From: Hyphomicrobium sp.
GTDB lineage: Bacteria > Pseudomonadota > Alphaproteobacteria > Rhizobiales > Hyphomicrobiaceae
DNA: 64,000 nucleotides
Reading direction: 5' to 3'
Assembly (NCBI GenBank): GCA_022844105.1
Contig: JALHMJ010000010.1
Location: 1 to 64,000, forward strand
Position numbers and translations under genes: made by a program. Every line of letters starts with the position of its first letter. Within the stretch, counting starts at the first letter, position 1. Under the pieces are notes generated by a model. That model did not search any database. It had not been told where the DNA came from and saw only the letters and a list, made by a program, of their open reading frames with translations. Shown here piece after piece: positions 43,122 through 52,774 of the stretch.

Positions 43122-43982
43122 ATGACCGAGCCGCTCGCCAGGGTCGAAAGTGTCAAAGTCGTCGCCGGTAGCACGTCCGCCTCATCGCGGGTGCTGCCGG
43201 AGGAGACGGCTGTCGCTCTCGTCTATGACGGCTCCACCCATGCGGTAATGATGGCAACCCCACAGGACTTGGAGGATTTTGCTCTCGGCTTCAGCCTGGC
43301 CGAAGGCAAGATCGATCGCGTTTCCGACATCGCAAGCTTGGATGTGGTCGAGCAGCCCCTCGGCCTCGAACTGCGCATGTGGATGACACCAGGGGCCGGA
43401 CACCGGCTCGCGGTCCGCCGCCGCGCCATGTTAGGCCCCACCGGTTGCGGATTGTGCGGCGTGGAAAGCTTGGAGCAGGCTCTGCCCGCAGCTAAACCTG
43501 TGACCGCGACGTTGCAGGTCAGCGCCGTCCAAATCGAAGCGGCAATGGCGTCGCTCGCCCCGGCGCAAAAACTCAACCGCGAAGCGCGAGCGCTGCATGC
43601 CGCCGGCTTCTGGACGCTCGACAAGGGACTTGTCATGGTCCGTGAGGACGTCGGGCGCCACAATGCCCTCGACAAACTCGCCGGCGCAATGGCGCGCAAG
43701 GCGATTGACGCAGCAGCTGGTATCATCGTCTTGACGAGCCGCCTGTCCGTCGAACTGGTGCAGAAGGCCGCGCAGATGGGCGCCCCGGTCCTCGTCGCGG
43801 TCTCGGTGCCGACCGCGCTTGCGGTGCGCACGGCAGACGCCGCTGGCATTACGCTCGTCGGCATTGCACGCGGCGACGCCTTTGAGATATTTACCCATCC
43901 CGAGCGCGTGGCCGCCGAACCGGCTCGGTCAACACGTCCGGTTCGCCTGCGCACGGAAGGGGGCCTGCATGCAAACGTCTGA
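43122..43982 (+). CDS. fdhD: Formate dehydrogenase sulfurtransferase/chaperone FdhD (FdsC)
   Basis: 286 residues, starting 3 bp after the fdsA stop. FdhD family: LVYDGSTHAVMMATPQDLEDF, and the sulfur-relay cysteines C109/C112 in GCGLCGVE, then FHAAG-type segment ALHAAGFW and VREDVGRHNALDK. It transfers sulfur from a cysteine desulfurase to the Mo-bis-MGD cofactor and hands it to FdsA. In Rhodobacter capsulatus the equivalent gene is fdsC, in the same position. Confidence 0.96.
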   Translation: MTEPLARVESVKVVAGSTSASSRVLPEETAVALVYDGSTHAVMMATPQDLEDFALGFSLAEGKIDRVSDIASLDVVEQPLGLELRMWMTPGAGHRLAVRRRAMLGPTGCGLCGVESLEQALPAAKPVTATLQVSAVQIEAAMASLAPAQKLNREARALHAAGFWTLDKGLVMVREDVGRHNALDKLAGAMARKAIDAAAGIIVLTSRLSVELVQKAAQMGAPVLVAVSVPTALAVRTADAAGITLVGIARGDAFEIFTHPERVAAEPARSTRPVRLRTEGGLHANV

Positions 43983-44205
43983 TAAGCTCGTGATGATGGT
44001 CAATCAGATCGTGCGCAATGTCCTCGTCCAAGGCGACGAGCGCGCCGTCGTCGTAGCCGCCGATCACATGCGCAAATTCTGGGAGCCGCGCATGCGGGCC
44101 CACATCTATCAGCATGTCAAAGCTGGCGGCGAAGGTTTGACGCCTCTCGCCTTGCGCGCCGTGAACGAACTGGAGCGCCTCGAAACTCCGGCCGCCGCGT
44201 CCTGA
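43969..44205 (+). CDS. fdsD: Formate dehydrogenase delta subunit
   Basis: 78 residues from ATG 43969, overlapping fdhD by 14 bp. It matches the small FdsD family: KLVMMVNQIVRNV, then HMRKFWEPRMRAHI and LTPLALRAVNEL. FdsD is needed for activity or stability of FdsABG in several bacteria without carrying a cofactor. It is the last gene of the fds operon. Confidence 0.92.
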   Translation: MQTSDKLVMMVNQIVRNVLVQGDERAVVVAADHMRKFWEPRMRAHIYQHVKAGGEGLTPLALRAVNELERLETPAAAS

Positions 44206-44307
44206 GCGCACGAGGCCCCGCCGCTATCCCAGACAACGCAAAGTGTATGCGACTAAGTCTCCCGGCTGCCATATCTTAACCGGCAGTCAGGGGGAGTGGC
44301 CAACTCG

Positions 44308-46044
44308 ATGACACGCCGGACGCCGGGTTCCAGTCGGAACCGGGGGACGCTTCAGGTTGCGATCAGACCGTTGCGCTCGGTTTTCTGGAGCGTGGCTCTT
44401 GTCAGTTGCGCGTTGAACCTGCTCATGCTCACGGGCCCCGTGTTCATGCTTCAGGTTTATGACCGCGTGCTGGCCAGCCAGTCGGTACCGACACTGGTGG
44501 CGCTGTCTGCACTCGCCGCCACGCTCTACGCCTTCTGGGGCGTCTTCGAATTTCTGCGCTCACGGACCTTGTCGCGCGCGTCCTTCTGGCTCGATCAGCG
44601 CCTGGGTCCCCCGACGCTGACGGCATGGCTCGGCCGCTCGATCGAGGATCGGCCCGCGGTCGCCCGGCCACTTGCCGACCTGTCGACGGTACGTCACTTT
44701 CTGTCCAGTCCCGCGCTCAGCGGATTGTTCGACATGCCCTGGATCCCGCTCTATTTGGGCTTCGTTTTTATCATTCATCCTTGGCTCGGCTGGCTCACGC
44801 TCGCCGGTGCAGTTCTCGTAACGGCATTGGCCCTCGTCAACGAACGGGTCACGCGGTCGTCGCTGGACGACGCGGCGGCACTCGATCAGATCGAAACACG
44901 CTTCCTCGATCAGGTGCACCGCAGCGCCGACACCATTTTGCCGATGGGCATGCTGGGCGCGCTTGCAGACCATTGGCAACGCATGCACGCAGATGGCGCC
45001 GCTCTCACCCAACAGGCGGGCGAACGCGGCGAGATCATCTCCGCGCTGTCAAAAGCAATTCGCATGGTGCTGCAATCGGCCGTGCTCGGTCTGGGCGCGT
45101 TTCTTGCCATTTACGGTGAAATTTCGGCGGGCATGATCGTCGCTGTCTCGATCATCTCCGGCCGCGCGCTGGCGCCGGTCGATCAAGTCATCGGCAACTG
45201 GCGATCGGTGGTGCGTGCGCGCCAAGCCTTCCAGCGGCTGGCGACCATTCTACCCGACGAGGCGTCACCCGCGCCGCCGCTGCGTCTTCCCGCACCGAAC
45301 GCAACGATGAGCGTTCGCAATCTGACGAAGTTCGCACCCGCTCCGGCCGGGGTTGCGTCCGAGTTGCGCCGCCTCATTTTGAAAGATGTCAGTTTTGATT
45401 TTGCTCCCGGCGATGCCGTCGGCGTCATCGGACCCAGTGCGTCCGGCAAGTCGTCACTGGCGCGCATTTTGGTCGGTGCATGGCGGCCGGATGGTGGTGA
45501 AGTTCGCCTCGATGGCGCGCTTCTCGAACAGTGGGACCGCGCGCTACTTGGACGCCATATCGGTTATCTGCCCCAGAACGTCGAGCTTCTGGCGGGCACC
45601 GTGCAGCAGAACATCGCGCGCTTCGATCCCGATGCGCTCGACGAGGATATCGTCGCCGCAGCGCAGTTGGCCGGCGTCCATGAGATGATCCTGCGCCTGC
45701 CCGAAGGATATTCAACCTCAGCCGGCCATGGCGCGACGCCGCTGTCGGGTGGGCAAATGCAGCGCATTGCGCTGGCACGGGCGGTTTTTCGTGCCCCGCG
45801 CCTCGTCGTTCTCGATGAACCCAACTCCAATCTCGATGCTGACGGTGACGCGGCGCTCGCCGTTGCGATTGAGCGCTTGCGACAATCCGGGTCGGCGGTC
45901 GTCGTCATGGCGCACCGGCCGAGTGCGATTGCAGCGGTCAACAAGCTCCTGATGCTCATGAATGGCTCGGTCGTCGAATTCGGCAACAAGGATGACGTGC
46001 TGCGCAAGGTCACGCGCCCGCTTGCCGCCGGGGCCCGCGCGTGA
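44308..46044 (+). CDS. Type I secretion ABC transporter (PrtD/HlyB-like)
   Basis: 578 residues from ATG 44308, with GGGGGAG upstream. The membrane domain (about 25-300) has the T1SS feature FMLQVYDRVLASQSVPTL. The nucleotide-binding domain has Walker A GPSASGKSS, signature LSGGQMQR and Walker B LVVLDEPNSNLD. There is no N-terminal peptidase domain, as in exporters of RTX proteins and lipases. It is coupled to the HlyD gene. It is a paralogue of the exporter at 57177-58925. No substrate gene adjoins it. Confidence 0.93.
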   Translation: MTRRTPGSSRNRGTLQVAIRPLRSVFWSVALVSCALNLLMLTGPVFMLQVYDRVLASQSVPTLVALSALAATLYAFWGVFEFLRSRTLSRASFWLDQRLGPPTLTAWLGRSIEDRPAVARPLADLSTVRHFLSSPALSGLFDMPWIPLYLGFVFIIHPWLGWLTLAGAVLVTALALVNERVTRSSLDDAAALDQIETRFLDQVHRSADTILPMGMLGALADHWQRMHADGAALTQQAGERGEIISALSKAIRMVLQSAVLGLGAFLAIYGEISAGMIVAVSIISGRALAPVDQVIGNWRSVVRARQAFQRLATILPDEASPAPPLRLPAPNATMSVRNLTKFAPAPAGVASELRRLILKDVSFDFAPGDAVGVIGPSASGKSSLARILVGAWRPDGGEVRLDGALLEQWDRALLGRHIGYLPQNVELLAGTVQQNIARFDPDALDEDIVAAAQLAGVHEMILRLPEGYSTSAGHGATPLSGGQMQRIALARAVFRAPRLVVLDEPNSNLDADGDAALAVAIERLRQSGSAVVVMAHRPSAIAAVNKLLMLMNGSVVEFGNKDDVLRKVTRPLAAGARA

Positions 46045-47372
46045 TGGAAACATCGCCCGCGGACAAAGCGTCTGGTAGTGCATCGGTCAATTCCGACTAC
46101 ACAACGCCGTTGCGGACCGCGGCAATCGTGTTCATCGTACTGATCGTCGGCCTTGGTGGCTGGATGGCCGTCGTACCGCTGGCGGGTGCCGTGATTGCCG
46201 CCGGTCAGATCGTCGTGCGCGGTAAACCGCAACTGGTGCAGCATCTCGACGGCGGCCTGATCAAGTCCATCGAAGTCCGCAACGGCGATGAGGTCCATAA
46301 AGGCGACGTTCTGGTTCGGCTCGACGATGCGATGCTGCGCGCCAATCTCGACATCTACCGCAACCGGCTGCGTGAAGCGCTGGCCAGACGCGCCCGCCTT
46401 GAAGCCGAACGCGACGACCGGGCGGACATCGGTCCCCCGGATATGACGCTCTCCCGCTCGTTCGAACTGGGCGACAACGCATCTCATCGCGACCGCCAGA
46501 ATGACCTGTTCCGAGCCCGCCAGCAGAGCCGCAGGGGTGAGATAGAAAAGCTCAATGAGAAAATCGGGCAGCTCGACAATCAGACCGATGGCCTCGAAGG
46601 TTTGATCGGAGCCAAGACAGAACAGTTGAAGACGGTACTGAACGAACTCGATGGCCTGAATGAATTGCTCGAAAAAGGCATCGCGACAAAGTCCCGTGTC
46701 TTCAGCCAGGAACGCATGAAATCTGATTTGACGGGACAGATCATAGAGCACGCGTCCGAACTGGCGCGTGTCGAAAACGCCATTCGCGAAACCGAAATCA
46801 GCATCATTCAGGTTGACCGCGCCTTCAAAGAAAAAGTGCTGGCCGAATTGTCCACAACGGCAACCGAAGTGGAGGACCTGTCCCAGCAGATCGCCGCGAC
46901 GGCCAAGCAGCTCGAGCGCGTCGCCATCCGTGCGCCGATCAGCGGCGTCGTGCACGAGATGAATGTCAACACCGTCGGTGGAACGATACCGCCCAATGCC
47001 ACGCTGATGCAAATCATAGCCAACGACAGCGGCATTGATGTTGAGATCGCGGTCGAGCCGACCGCTATCGATCAGGTGGTCATCGGCCAGGAGACGATGC
47101 TGCGCTTTCCAGCCTTTAACCAGGCGACGACACCTCAGATAGTAGGAGCCGTGGACCAGATATCGCCGTCGACCGTGGCAAATGAAAAGACCGGGCAGTC
47201 CTTCTATCGCGTGACCGTATCCGTCATGCCGGCCGAACTCGCCCGCCTCGCGCCGCTGCGGCTGCTGCCCGGAATGCCCGTCGAGGCTCACGTCGAAACG
47301 GCTTCGCGCACGCTCGCGAGCTATCTTTTCAAGCCCTTTATCGACAACGTCGGCCGCGCACTGCGCGAATGA
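46044..47372 (+). CDS. Type I secretion membrane-fusion protein (HlyD family)
   Basis: 442 residues. The start at ATG 46044 shares one base with the upstream stop (GTG 46041 is an alternative). One N-terminal membrane segment (about 24-46), a biotinyl-lipoyl-like half (AGQIVVRGKPQLVQHLDGG), a long coiled coil (about 95-300) and the second half (RAPISGVVHEMNVNTVGG). The C-terminus LPGMPVEAHVETASRTLASYL is the HlyD signature. It bridges the ABC exporter to a TolC-type channel, which is not in this window. Confidence 0.93.
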   Translation: METSPADKASGSASVNSDYTTPLRTAAIVFIVLIVGLGGWMAVVPLAGAVIAAGQIVVRGKPQLVQHLDGGLIKSIEVRNGDEVHKGDVLVRLDDAMLRANLDIYRNRLREALARRARLEAERDDRADIGPPDMTLSRSFELGDNASHRDRQNDLFRARQQSRRGEIEKLNEKIGQLDNQTDGLEGLIGAKTEQLKTVLNELDGLNELLEKGIATKSRVFSQERMKSDLTGQIIEHASELARVENAIRETEISIIQVDRAFKEKVLAELSTTATEVEDLSQQIAATAKQLERVAIRAPISGVVHEMNVNTVGGTIPPNATLMQIIANDSGIDVEIAVEPTAIDQVVIGQETMLRFPAFNQATTPQIVGAVDQISPSTVANEKTGQSFYRVTVSVMPAELARLAPLRLLPGMPVEAHVETASRTLASYLFKPFIDNVGRALRE

Positions 47373-47381
47373 GAGACCACG

Positions 47382-48356
47382 CTAGGCCAACAGTCCAGCC
47401 GATTTGGCTTCCGACATGACTTCGGCAAGAATGCCGGCCGCAAGCGTCGCCCGGCTTTTCGCACCCGGAACGAGCCCGATGGGGCTGCGCAGCCGTGCCA
47501 TCTGGGTCGGCGAAACGCCCATGTCCGTCAGCCGCTGCACGCGGTTCTGATGCGCTTTGCGGCTACCCATCACACCGATATAGAAAGCGGGCGATCGCAG
47601 CACCTCTGACAGGACCGGTGCTTCCCAATCATGCTCGTGGAACGCAACGACCGTCGCTGTATAACGATCGATCTGGCTTGCTGCGATGTCTTGCGTCTGA
47701 ATGAGATTGCGAACCGATAATCCCGCGGCCGCCGCCTCCGCACATGCGGTCTCGTCAGGCGACACAATCTCCAGATCCAAGCCCGCCGCAGCGAACAGAT
47801 GCGCAATCGCGACGAGCGCCGGCCCGCCGCCGATCAGCACGACTCGCGGCAGCGGCAGATGCACCTTGCAAAACACGTCGCCGTGTAGCGCGGTCGCCGC
47901 CTCACCATCGAGCGTCTCGAATGTCGTCGCGCCGCTGGTCAGGTTCGTGGTCTGCACGAACGGTTGGCGCGCATTGCGCAAGCCAGCAGCGCGCGCAACG
48001 AGCGCTGGCGGCAGGCTCTGGTCGATGTAGAAATCAAGGCCGCTGCCGCATGGCAATCGGAGATCGAAATAGGCCGACCCCTTGCCATAGCGCACCAGTC
48101 TGTTCCGGCCCTCTGCAATGGCCTGAACCGCGTCCTGGGCGATCGATTGTTCGATACAGCCGCCAGACATGTATCCCGTGAACGCTCCACTGACCGCAAC
48201 GGCCATCTGCGCACCGAGCGGCCGCGGCGTCGTCCCGTCGATGGCGACCAGAGAAATCAGCGCCGTGCGCTGGCCAGCCGCTTGCCATAAGATGAAATCA
48301 CCCATCACGTCGTCGTCGGCCAAAAGAGAACGCCGCTTCGGCAAAAGCAAACTCAT
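47382..48356 (-). CDS. XdhC/CoxI-family molybdoenzyme maturation protein
   Basis: 324 residues. An N-terminal XdhC_CoxI domain ([21 protein letters not shown]; then [10 protein letters not shown]) and a C-terminal Rossmann-like domain ([33 protein letters not shown]). XdhC binds molybdenum cofactor and supports its sulfuration and insertion, mainly for xanthine-dehydrogenase-type enzymes. No such enzyme is here, but it sits between the fds operon and mobAB, so it may serve Mo-cofactor handling in general. It is convergent with the HlyD gene. Confidence 0.88.
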   Translation of the reverse strand: MSLLLPKRRSLLADDDVMGDFILWQAAGQRTALISLVAIDGTTPRPLGAQMAVAVSGAFTGYMSGGCIEQSIAQDAVQAIAEGRNRLVRYGKGSAYFDLRLPCGSGLDFYIDQSLPPALVARAAGLRNARQPFVQTTNLTSGATTFETLDGEAATALHGDVFCKVHLPLPRVVLIGGGPALVAIAHLFAAAGLDLEIVSPDETACAEAAAAGLSVRNLIQTQDIAASQIDRYTATVVAFHEHDWEAPVLSEVLRSPAFYIGVMGSRKAHQNRVQRLTDMGVSPTQMARLRSPIGLVPGAKSRATLAAGILAEVMSEAKSAGLLA

Positions 48357-48400
48357 GCGTATATCCTAGGTATCGTTCTAACTATCGAGGAGTGGCACTG

Positions 48401-48877
48401 ATGACGACGAACACCGCTCGCCCGCCGGTTCCGCCCTTTACCCGAGAAACGGCAATCGCCAAGGTGCGCCTCGCTGAGGACGGATGGAACTCGCGCGATC
48501 CAGAGCGGGTTGCCCTTGCCTACACCGTCGACACTCAATGGCGCAACCGGAGTGAATTTCCCCGTGGCCGTGTAGAGGTTATCGCGTTCCTGACGCGCAA
48601 ATGGTCTCGCGAATGCGACTACCGGCTCATCAAGGAATTGTGGACCTTTGCCGATGACCGAATTGCGGTCCGCTTCGCCTACGAATGGCATGATGCCGCG
48701 GGCCTTTGGTTCCGCTCCTACGGCAATGAGAACTGGGAGTTCGATGCCGACGGCCTGATGCGCAAGCGTTACGCAAGCATAAATGATCTCGCCATCGTTG
48801 AAAGCGAACGCCTGTTTCGCTGGCCGCAAGGACGACGTCCGGATGATCACCCGGGACTGAGTGAACTCGGGTTATGA
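48401..48877 (+). CDS. NTF2-like protein, DUF1348 family
   Basis: 158 residues from ATG 48401, with GAGGAG 8 bases upstream. A cone-shaped SnoaL/NTF2-like fold is suggested by [39 protein letters not shown] and the aromatic strands [22 protein letters not shown]1348 proteins are common and lack a known substrate. It is soluble and cytosolic, and divergent from the xdhC-type gene by only about 45 bp. Confidence 0.85.
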   Translation: MTTNTARPPVPPFTRETAIAKVRLAEDGWNSRDPERVALAYTVDTQWRNRSEFPRGRVEVIAFLTRKWSRECDYRLIKELWTFADDRIAVRFAYEWHDAAGLWFRSYGNENWEFDADGLMRKRYASINDLAIVESERLFRWPQGRRPDDHPGLSELGL

Positions 48878-48900
48878 AAAGCCATCCAACGATACCGGGA

Positions 48901-49407
48901 TCAGCTGAGCGATGGCCCTTCATTGCGCGGTGCGGGCCGAGGAAAGGGAATGATGATCGCCGATCCGTTCGAAGGACGCGGCGCCTCGACAGCCATTTCG
49001 CTCAAATCCGCCAGATCATCCATCCACTCGCCGCACAGATCGGCCAGCGGAAGGCCGGCGGCCTCTGAAAGCCAGGGCTGGAGAATGGTCCGGCCCTCAC
49101 CCGTCTCAAGATCGGCATGGAGGACGAGGTAGCGATCCTGATTGGACGATTCCGGACTGCGCATCCAGCGGCGGATAACGGTGGCCGTCTCGCCCGCTTC
49201 CGAAAGATCCGGATCAGACACCAGCATTTCAACATGCGGAGCATAGGCTTCGGTGTCGTAGGGCAGCATGCGCCAAGACAAATCATCGGCCGTTGCCGCG
49301 TCAAGCGCCCGATCGGCCGCCTCCTGGCCGGTTTTGATGTCGTCGCCCTCGATCTCGACACAGGCCACTTCAAGCCGCAACCGCACGACCTTCGCGTAGT
49401 ACTTCAT
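48901..49407 (-). CDS. Hypothetical acidic protein
   Basis: 168 residues from 49407, chosen because GGAGG lies just upstream. It begins MKYYAKVVRLRLEVACVEIEG, a strand-rich start, followed by an acidic helical body (ALDAATADDLSWRMLPYDTE) and a Pro-rich tail (IIIPFPRPAPR). No signal peptide, membrane segment or known motif is visible. Confidence 0.6.
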   Translation of the reverse strand: MKYYAKVVRLRLEVACVEIEGDDIKTGQEAADRALDAATADDLSWRMLPYDTEAYAPHVEMLVSDPDLSEAGETATVIRRWMRSPESSNQDRYLVLHADLETGEGRTILQPWLSEAAGLPLADLCGEWMDDLADLSEMAVEAPRPSNGSAIIIPFPRPAPRNEGPSLS

Positions 49408-49591
49408 GGGAGCCTCCGCAGCGTCGACACGGGAGGTATGATGGGCGAGTCGAATGACACCCTGCAACGGGCCACGGACGGTAAACAGTGGTGTGGGGCC
49501 TAGCGGCCACAGCCCGGCGATCGTGCTCAGTCGCGCGCCGCTCCGCCGGAATTTGTGTCACTTTTTCGAGGGCTGAGCCTGGAGGCTTCAC

Positions 49592-49942
49592 ATGACTTGG
49601 GTTGTGACAAAATACGCCGTGACGGCTTTCCTCGTCGTCTTGATCTCAGAGGTCGCCAAGCGCAGCGATAAGGCCGGGGGGTTGATCGCGGCTTTGCCGC
49701 TGGTGACGGTTTTGACGTTGATCTGGCTGTGGGCCGAAGGCCAGGACGAGACCAAGCTGTCGAACCACGCCTGGTACACGTTCTGGTATGTCGTGCCCAC
49801 GCTCCCGATGTTCTTGCTCTTTCCGGTACTCTTGCCGCGCATCGGTTTCTGGCCGACCATGGCCGCAAGCGTCGTCATAACGATGGCAAGTTTCGCGCTC
49901 TTTGCAGTCGTCGTTCGCCGCTTCGGCATCGAATTGCTCTAA
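49592..49942 (+). CDS. DUF3147 family small membrane protein
   Basis: 116 residues with four membrane segments. It begins MTWVVTKYAVTAFLVVLISE and carries GGLIAALPLVTVLTLIWLW, then SNHAWYTFWYVVPTLPMFL, the pattern of DUF3147. The function is unknown. It is convergent with mobB, with 14 bp between stops. Confidence 0.85.
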   Translation: MTWVVTKYAVTAFLVVLISEVAKRSDKAGGLIAALPLVTVLTLIWLWAEGQDETKLSNHAWYTFWYVVPTLPMFLLFPVLLPRIGFWPTMAASVVITMASFALFAVVVRRFGIELL

Positions 49943-49956
49943 CTTGTCCACCCAGG

Positions 49957-50463
49957 CTATTCGCTGTTGGACCCCACCGCCAACTCCAGCGTTCGGGTAA
50001 TGAAGTCGGCAATCGCCGGAACGTCGTTGAGTGAATAAAGCGGCAGACTGCCGGGATCAGTCGCGTAATCGGAAGCGACAGCAATAAAGCTGGCATCCAT
50101 AGGCGCCAATTCGCGACGATCGAGCTGTGCTGCACGGCGCACCTCGATTTTTGCGATCGGCGCCGCTTTGAACCCTTCGACAATGACGAGATCGCAAGGG
50201 GCCAGCCTCCCGATGACGTCGTCGAGCCGGTGTTCGGATGGACCATCGCCTGCTAGAATCACTTCGCAAGCCCCCGCTCGCCGGTGGCGGGCGCTGTCTG
50301 AAGACGGGGCCTCGGCGCGGATGTCATGGTGCGTGTGCTTGATGCTCGAAACACGAAGCCCGCGTCGTGTGAATTCTGCGATGAGCCGCTCTACGAGCGT
50401 CGTCTTGCCGGAATTCTTCCACCCCGCGATGCCGATGACCGAAATTGGGCGCTGGCGATCCAT
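49957..50463 (-). CDS. mobB: Molybdopterin-guanine dinucleotide biosynthesis adaptor MobB
   Basis: 168 residues. Walker A GWKNSGKTTL (about 14-23), IKHTHHD, and DLVIVEGFKAAPIAKIEV are hallmarks of MobB, a GTP-binding helper that enhances MobA and cofactor delivery. It is 24 bp downstream of mobA on the same strand. FdsA needs bis-MGD, so the pair serves the nearby formate dehydrogenase. Confidence 0.95.
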   Translation of the reverse strand: MDRQRPISVIGIAGWKNSGKTTLVERLIAEFTRRGLRVSSIKHTHHDIRAEAPSSDSARHRRAGACEVILAGDGPSEHRLDDVIGRLAPCDLVIVEGFKAAPIAKIEVRRAAQLDRRELAPMDASFIAVASDYATDPGSLPLYSLNDVPAIADFITRTLELAVGSNSE

Positions 50464-50487
50464 AGCTGTTTGTCTATCAGCACACCG

Positions 50488-51132
50488 TCAGCCGGCAAGC
50501 AGTTCACGCGCTTGCGCCAGTTCACCCGGCGTGTTCGCGTTAAAGAACGGGTCGACGACACGCCCCCGGATGTCTACTGAAGGAAATTCGACCGCGACGG
50601 CGCCGCGATCACTGATCCATGACGTGACCTTTCGTGTCCCGGCTTCGAGAGCCGCCTCCAGGTCTTCGGCGAGCGCAACAGGCCAAAGACCGATCACGGG
50701 ATGCAGCCGCCCGCCCGACTGCGCGACCGCGATTGCGTTGCAAGCGCCGTCTAAGGCCGCTTCCAATCTTGCAACAAGGTCGGTGGGCAAAAACGGCGCG
50801 TCGGCGGACGCGCTGACGATGTGCGTCGCGGCGGGACATTGAACCATTGACCAGCGCAACCCGGCCAGAATTCCGGCCAGCGGCCCCTTGAACCCGGCCA
50901 TCGGGTCCGGCACCACCGGAAGCCCGAAGCCGCCATAAAGAGCCGGATCACTGTTGGCGTTGATGACGAGGCGACTGGTCTGCGGCGCGAGCCGTGCGAT
51001 GACATGGCTGATCATCGGCCGCCCCGCGAGATCGAGCAGCGCCTTGTCGCCGTCACCGCCCAAAGCCTCCCTCATGCGGCGGGAACGCCCGCCGGCAAGA
51101 AGCAGCCCGGCTGGTCTTTCTCCGTTAACCAT
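50488..51132 (-). CDS. mobA: Molybdenum cofactor guanylyltransferase MobA
   Basis: 214 residues. The nucleotidyltransferase motif LLLAGGRSRRM opens the protein, followed by DKALLDLAGRPMISHVI, SADAPFLP and HPVIGLW. MobA links GMP to molybdopterin to make the MGD cofactor used by DMSO-reductase-family enzymes such as FdsA. First gene of a mobAB pair. Confidence 0.95.
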   Translation of the reverse strand: MVNGERPAGLLLAGGRSRRMREALGGDGDKALLDLAGRPMISHVIARLAPQTSRLVINANSDPALYGGFGLPVVPDPMAGFKGPLAGILAGLRWSMVQCPAATHIVSASADAPFLPTDLVARLEAALDGACNAIAVAQSGGRLHPVIGLWPVALAEDLEAALEAGTRKVTSWISDRGAVAVEFPSVDIRGRVVDPFFNANTPGELAQARELLAG

Positions 51133-51235
51133 GTCCGCTCGATGTCACGGCAACCAGCGGCTTATGTAGCCGTTGCCTACGTCACGTTAATTGCGCCTAA
51201 CACGTGATAATGCGATAGTCTTCTGCTATCATTGA

Positions 51236-52774
51236 ATGAAAGCAGTCTTTCAGCGCTTTACCGGTTCCAGCACGATGGTGTTTTATTCTGAAAGCGCCGC
51301 GGCCCACATTCAAAATGCGCCTCCTGCCACAGGCAGCGAAACATTCCGCGACCGGTCGCGCGACCTGCCCGACGCAAACAACCTTGTCACCACGTTCATC
51401 GTTTTTGCGGCACTTGTTCTCCAGATCGGAATGCTGCTGTTTGGCACCTGGGTAACGCAGCGCAGCGCCGATGCCGTCCGCCAGCATTCGGCCCATTCAG
51501 CCGCGATGTTCATGGACAGCTCGATTGAACCGCTGGTCCAGGAATTGGCAACCGGGTCGGAAATTTCGCCGCGCTCGATTACCGAAATTGACGCCCTTCT
51601 GGCCCACGAAGCCGTTCGTCAGAAATTGAGCGGCATCGCCATTTGGCGTCGTGACGGTGTGATCGCGTATGCGCAGGATCGCAGTCTTATCGGGACGATG
51701 GACAAGATCTCGGCAGGATACTTTGCGGCGCTTAATGGCAACGTCGAGATCGAGCAGTTCGACGCTAGCGACGGCATTGTCGCGGAAGTCGTACCCGACG
51801 CGCAGGGCGTCTACCGGATATTTTCTCCCATTCACAAGCTCGGGACGAACGAAATTATCGCCATCGGAGGTTATTTTGAGCAGCCGCAGCAACTTGAAAA
51901 GCTATTGGAAAAGAGCCGGCGAGACACCTGGGTGGTGGTCGCAGCCTTCACGTTGCTGATCTTCGGGTTGACATTCGGGCTCATCAAACATGCCAGCGAA
52001 ATGATCAAGGCGCAGAACAACGACTTGCGTGAGCGTTTCGCGGCCCAGGTGCGGCTCAATCTGCAAAACGAAATTCTGCGCAAAGAACTGCTGGATGCGC
52101 AAATGGAAGGCATTGCAATCAACGAGAATTTTCTCCGGCGCATCGGCGCCGACCTTCACGACGGCCCCGCCCAGTTCCTGGCACTGGCGCTGCTGCGCCT
52201 TGACGATGTCGGTCGGCCGGCTCCCGCTCCCGCCGCGGAACCGTCGCCTCCCGATCAAATCCCGCGTGCCTCGGCACTGGAAACGGTTCGCTCCGCCACG
52301 CAGAACGCGCTGGCGGAAATCCGCAGCATTTCCACGGGACTGGCTCTGCCCGAATTGGCCAACCGGTCCGCTGCGGACATCATCGGCGCTGCCACCAACA
52401 CTTTCATGTCAGCAACGCAGACGAACGTGCTATGCCACATCGGCAGAGTGCCCGATCGAATGCCTCTGATATGGACAGTCTGTCTCTTTCGCTTTGTTCA
52501 AGAGGGTTTGAATAACGGCTATCGTCACGCCGACGGCAAAGGACAGACGGTCCGCGCGGAATCCCGTGACGAAAGCCTGATCGTGGAAGTTGCGGACCAA
52601 GGACCGGGGTTCGATCCGGCCGAAGCCTTCAGCAAGACGTCGCGACTGGGACTTCTCGGTCTTCGCCATCGCATCGAAACACTCGGTGGCGAATTCGAAA
52701 TCAAATCCACGCGGGGCGAAGGCACGACAATCGTGCTCACGGTCCCGCTCAGCCGATTGATTGAAAGTCAATGA
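51236..52774 (+). CDS. Sensor histidine kinase (NarX/HPK7-like)
   Basis: 512 residues. Two membrane segments (about 51-73 and 231-251) enclose a periplasmic sensor domain of about 155 residues of unrecognised type. The dimerisation/phosphoacceptor site is H308 in ADLHDGPAQFLALALLRL, the HisKA_3-like class. The ATPase domain has RFVQEGLNNGYRHA (N box), VADQGPGF (G1) and GLLGLRHRIETLGG (G2). Its stop overlaps the response-regulator start (ATGA). The signal is unknown. Confidence 0.92.
   Translation: MKAVFQRFTGSSTMVFYSESAAAHIQNAPPATGSETFRDRSRDLPDANNLVTTFIVFAALVLQIGMLLFGTWVTQRSADAVRQHSAHSAAMFMDSSIEPLVQELATGSEISPRSITEIDALLAHEAVRQKLSGIAIWRRDGVIAYAQDRSLIGTMDKISAGYFAALNGNVEIEQFDASDGIVAEVVPDAQGVYRIFSPIHKLGTNEIIAIGGYFEQPQQLEKLLEKSRRDTWVVVAAFTLLIFGLTFGLIKHASEMIKAQNNDLRERFAAQVRLNLQNEILRKELLDAQMEGIAINENFLRRIGADLHDGPAQFLALALLRLDDVGRPAPAPAAEPSPPDQIPRASALETVRSATQNALAEIRSISTGLALPELANRSAADIIGAATNTFMSATQTNVLCHIGRVPDRMPLIWTVCLFRFVQEGLNNGYRHADGKGQTVRAESRDESLIVEVADQGPGFDPAEAFSKTSRLGLLGLRHRIETLGGEFEIKSTRGEGTTIVLTVPLSRLIESQ

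Noticed and set aside
45564-47291. 575-codon minus-strand open frame
   Set aside because: It is antisense to the ABC and HlyD genes of the first type I secretion pair.
44308-47372. Bacteriocin/peptidase-type exporter
   Set aside because: The ABC protein has no N-terminal C39 peptidase domain and fits the PrtD-type exporters of RTX proteins.
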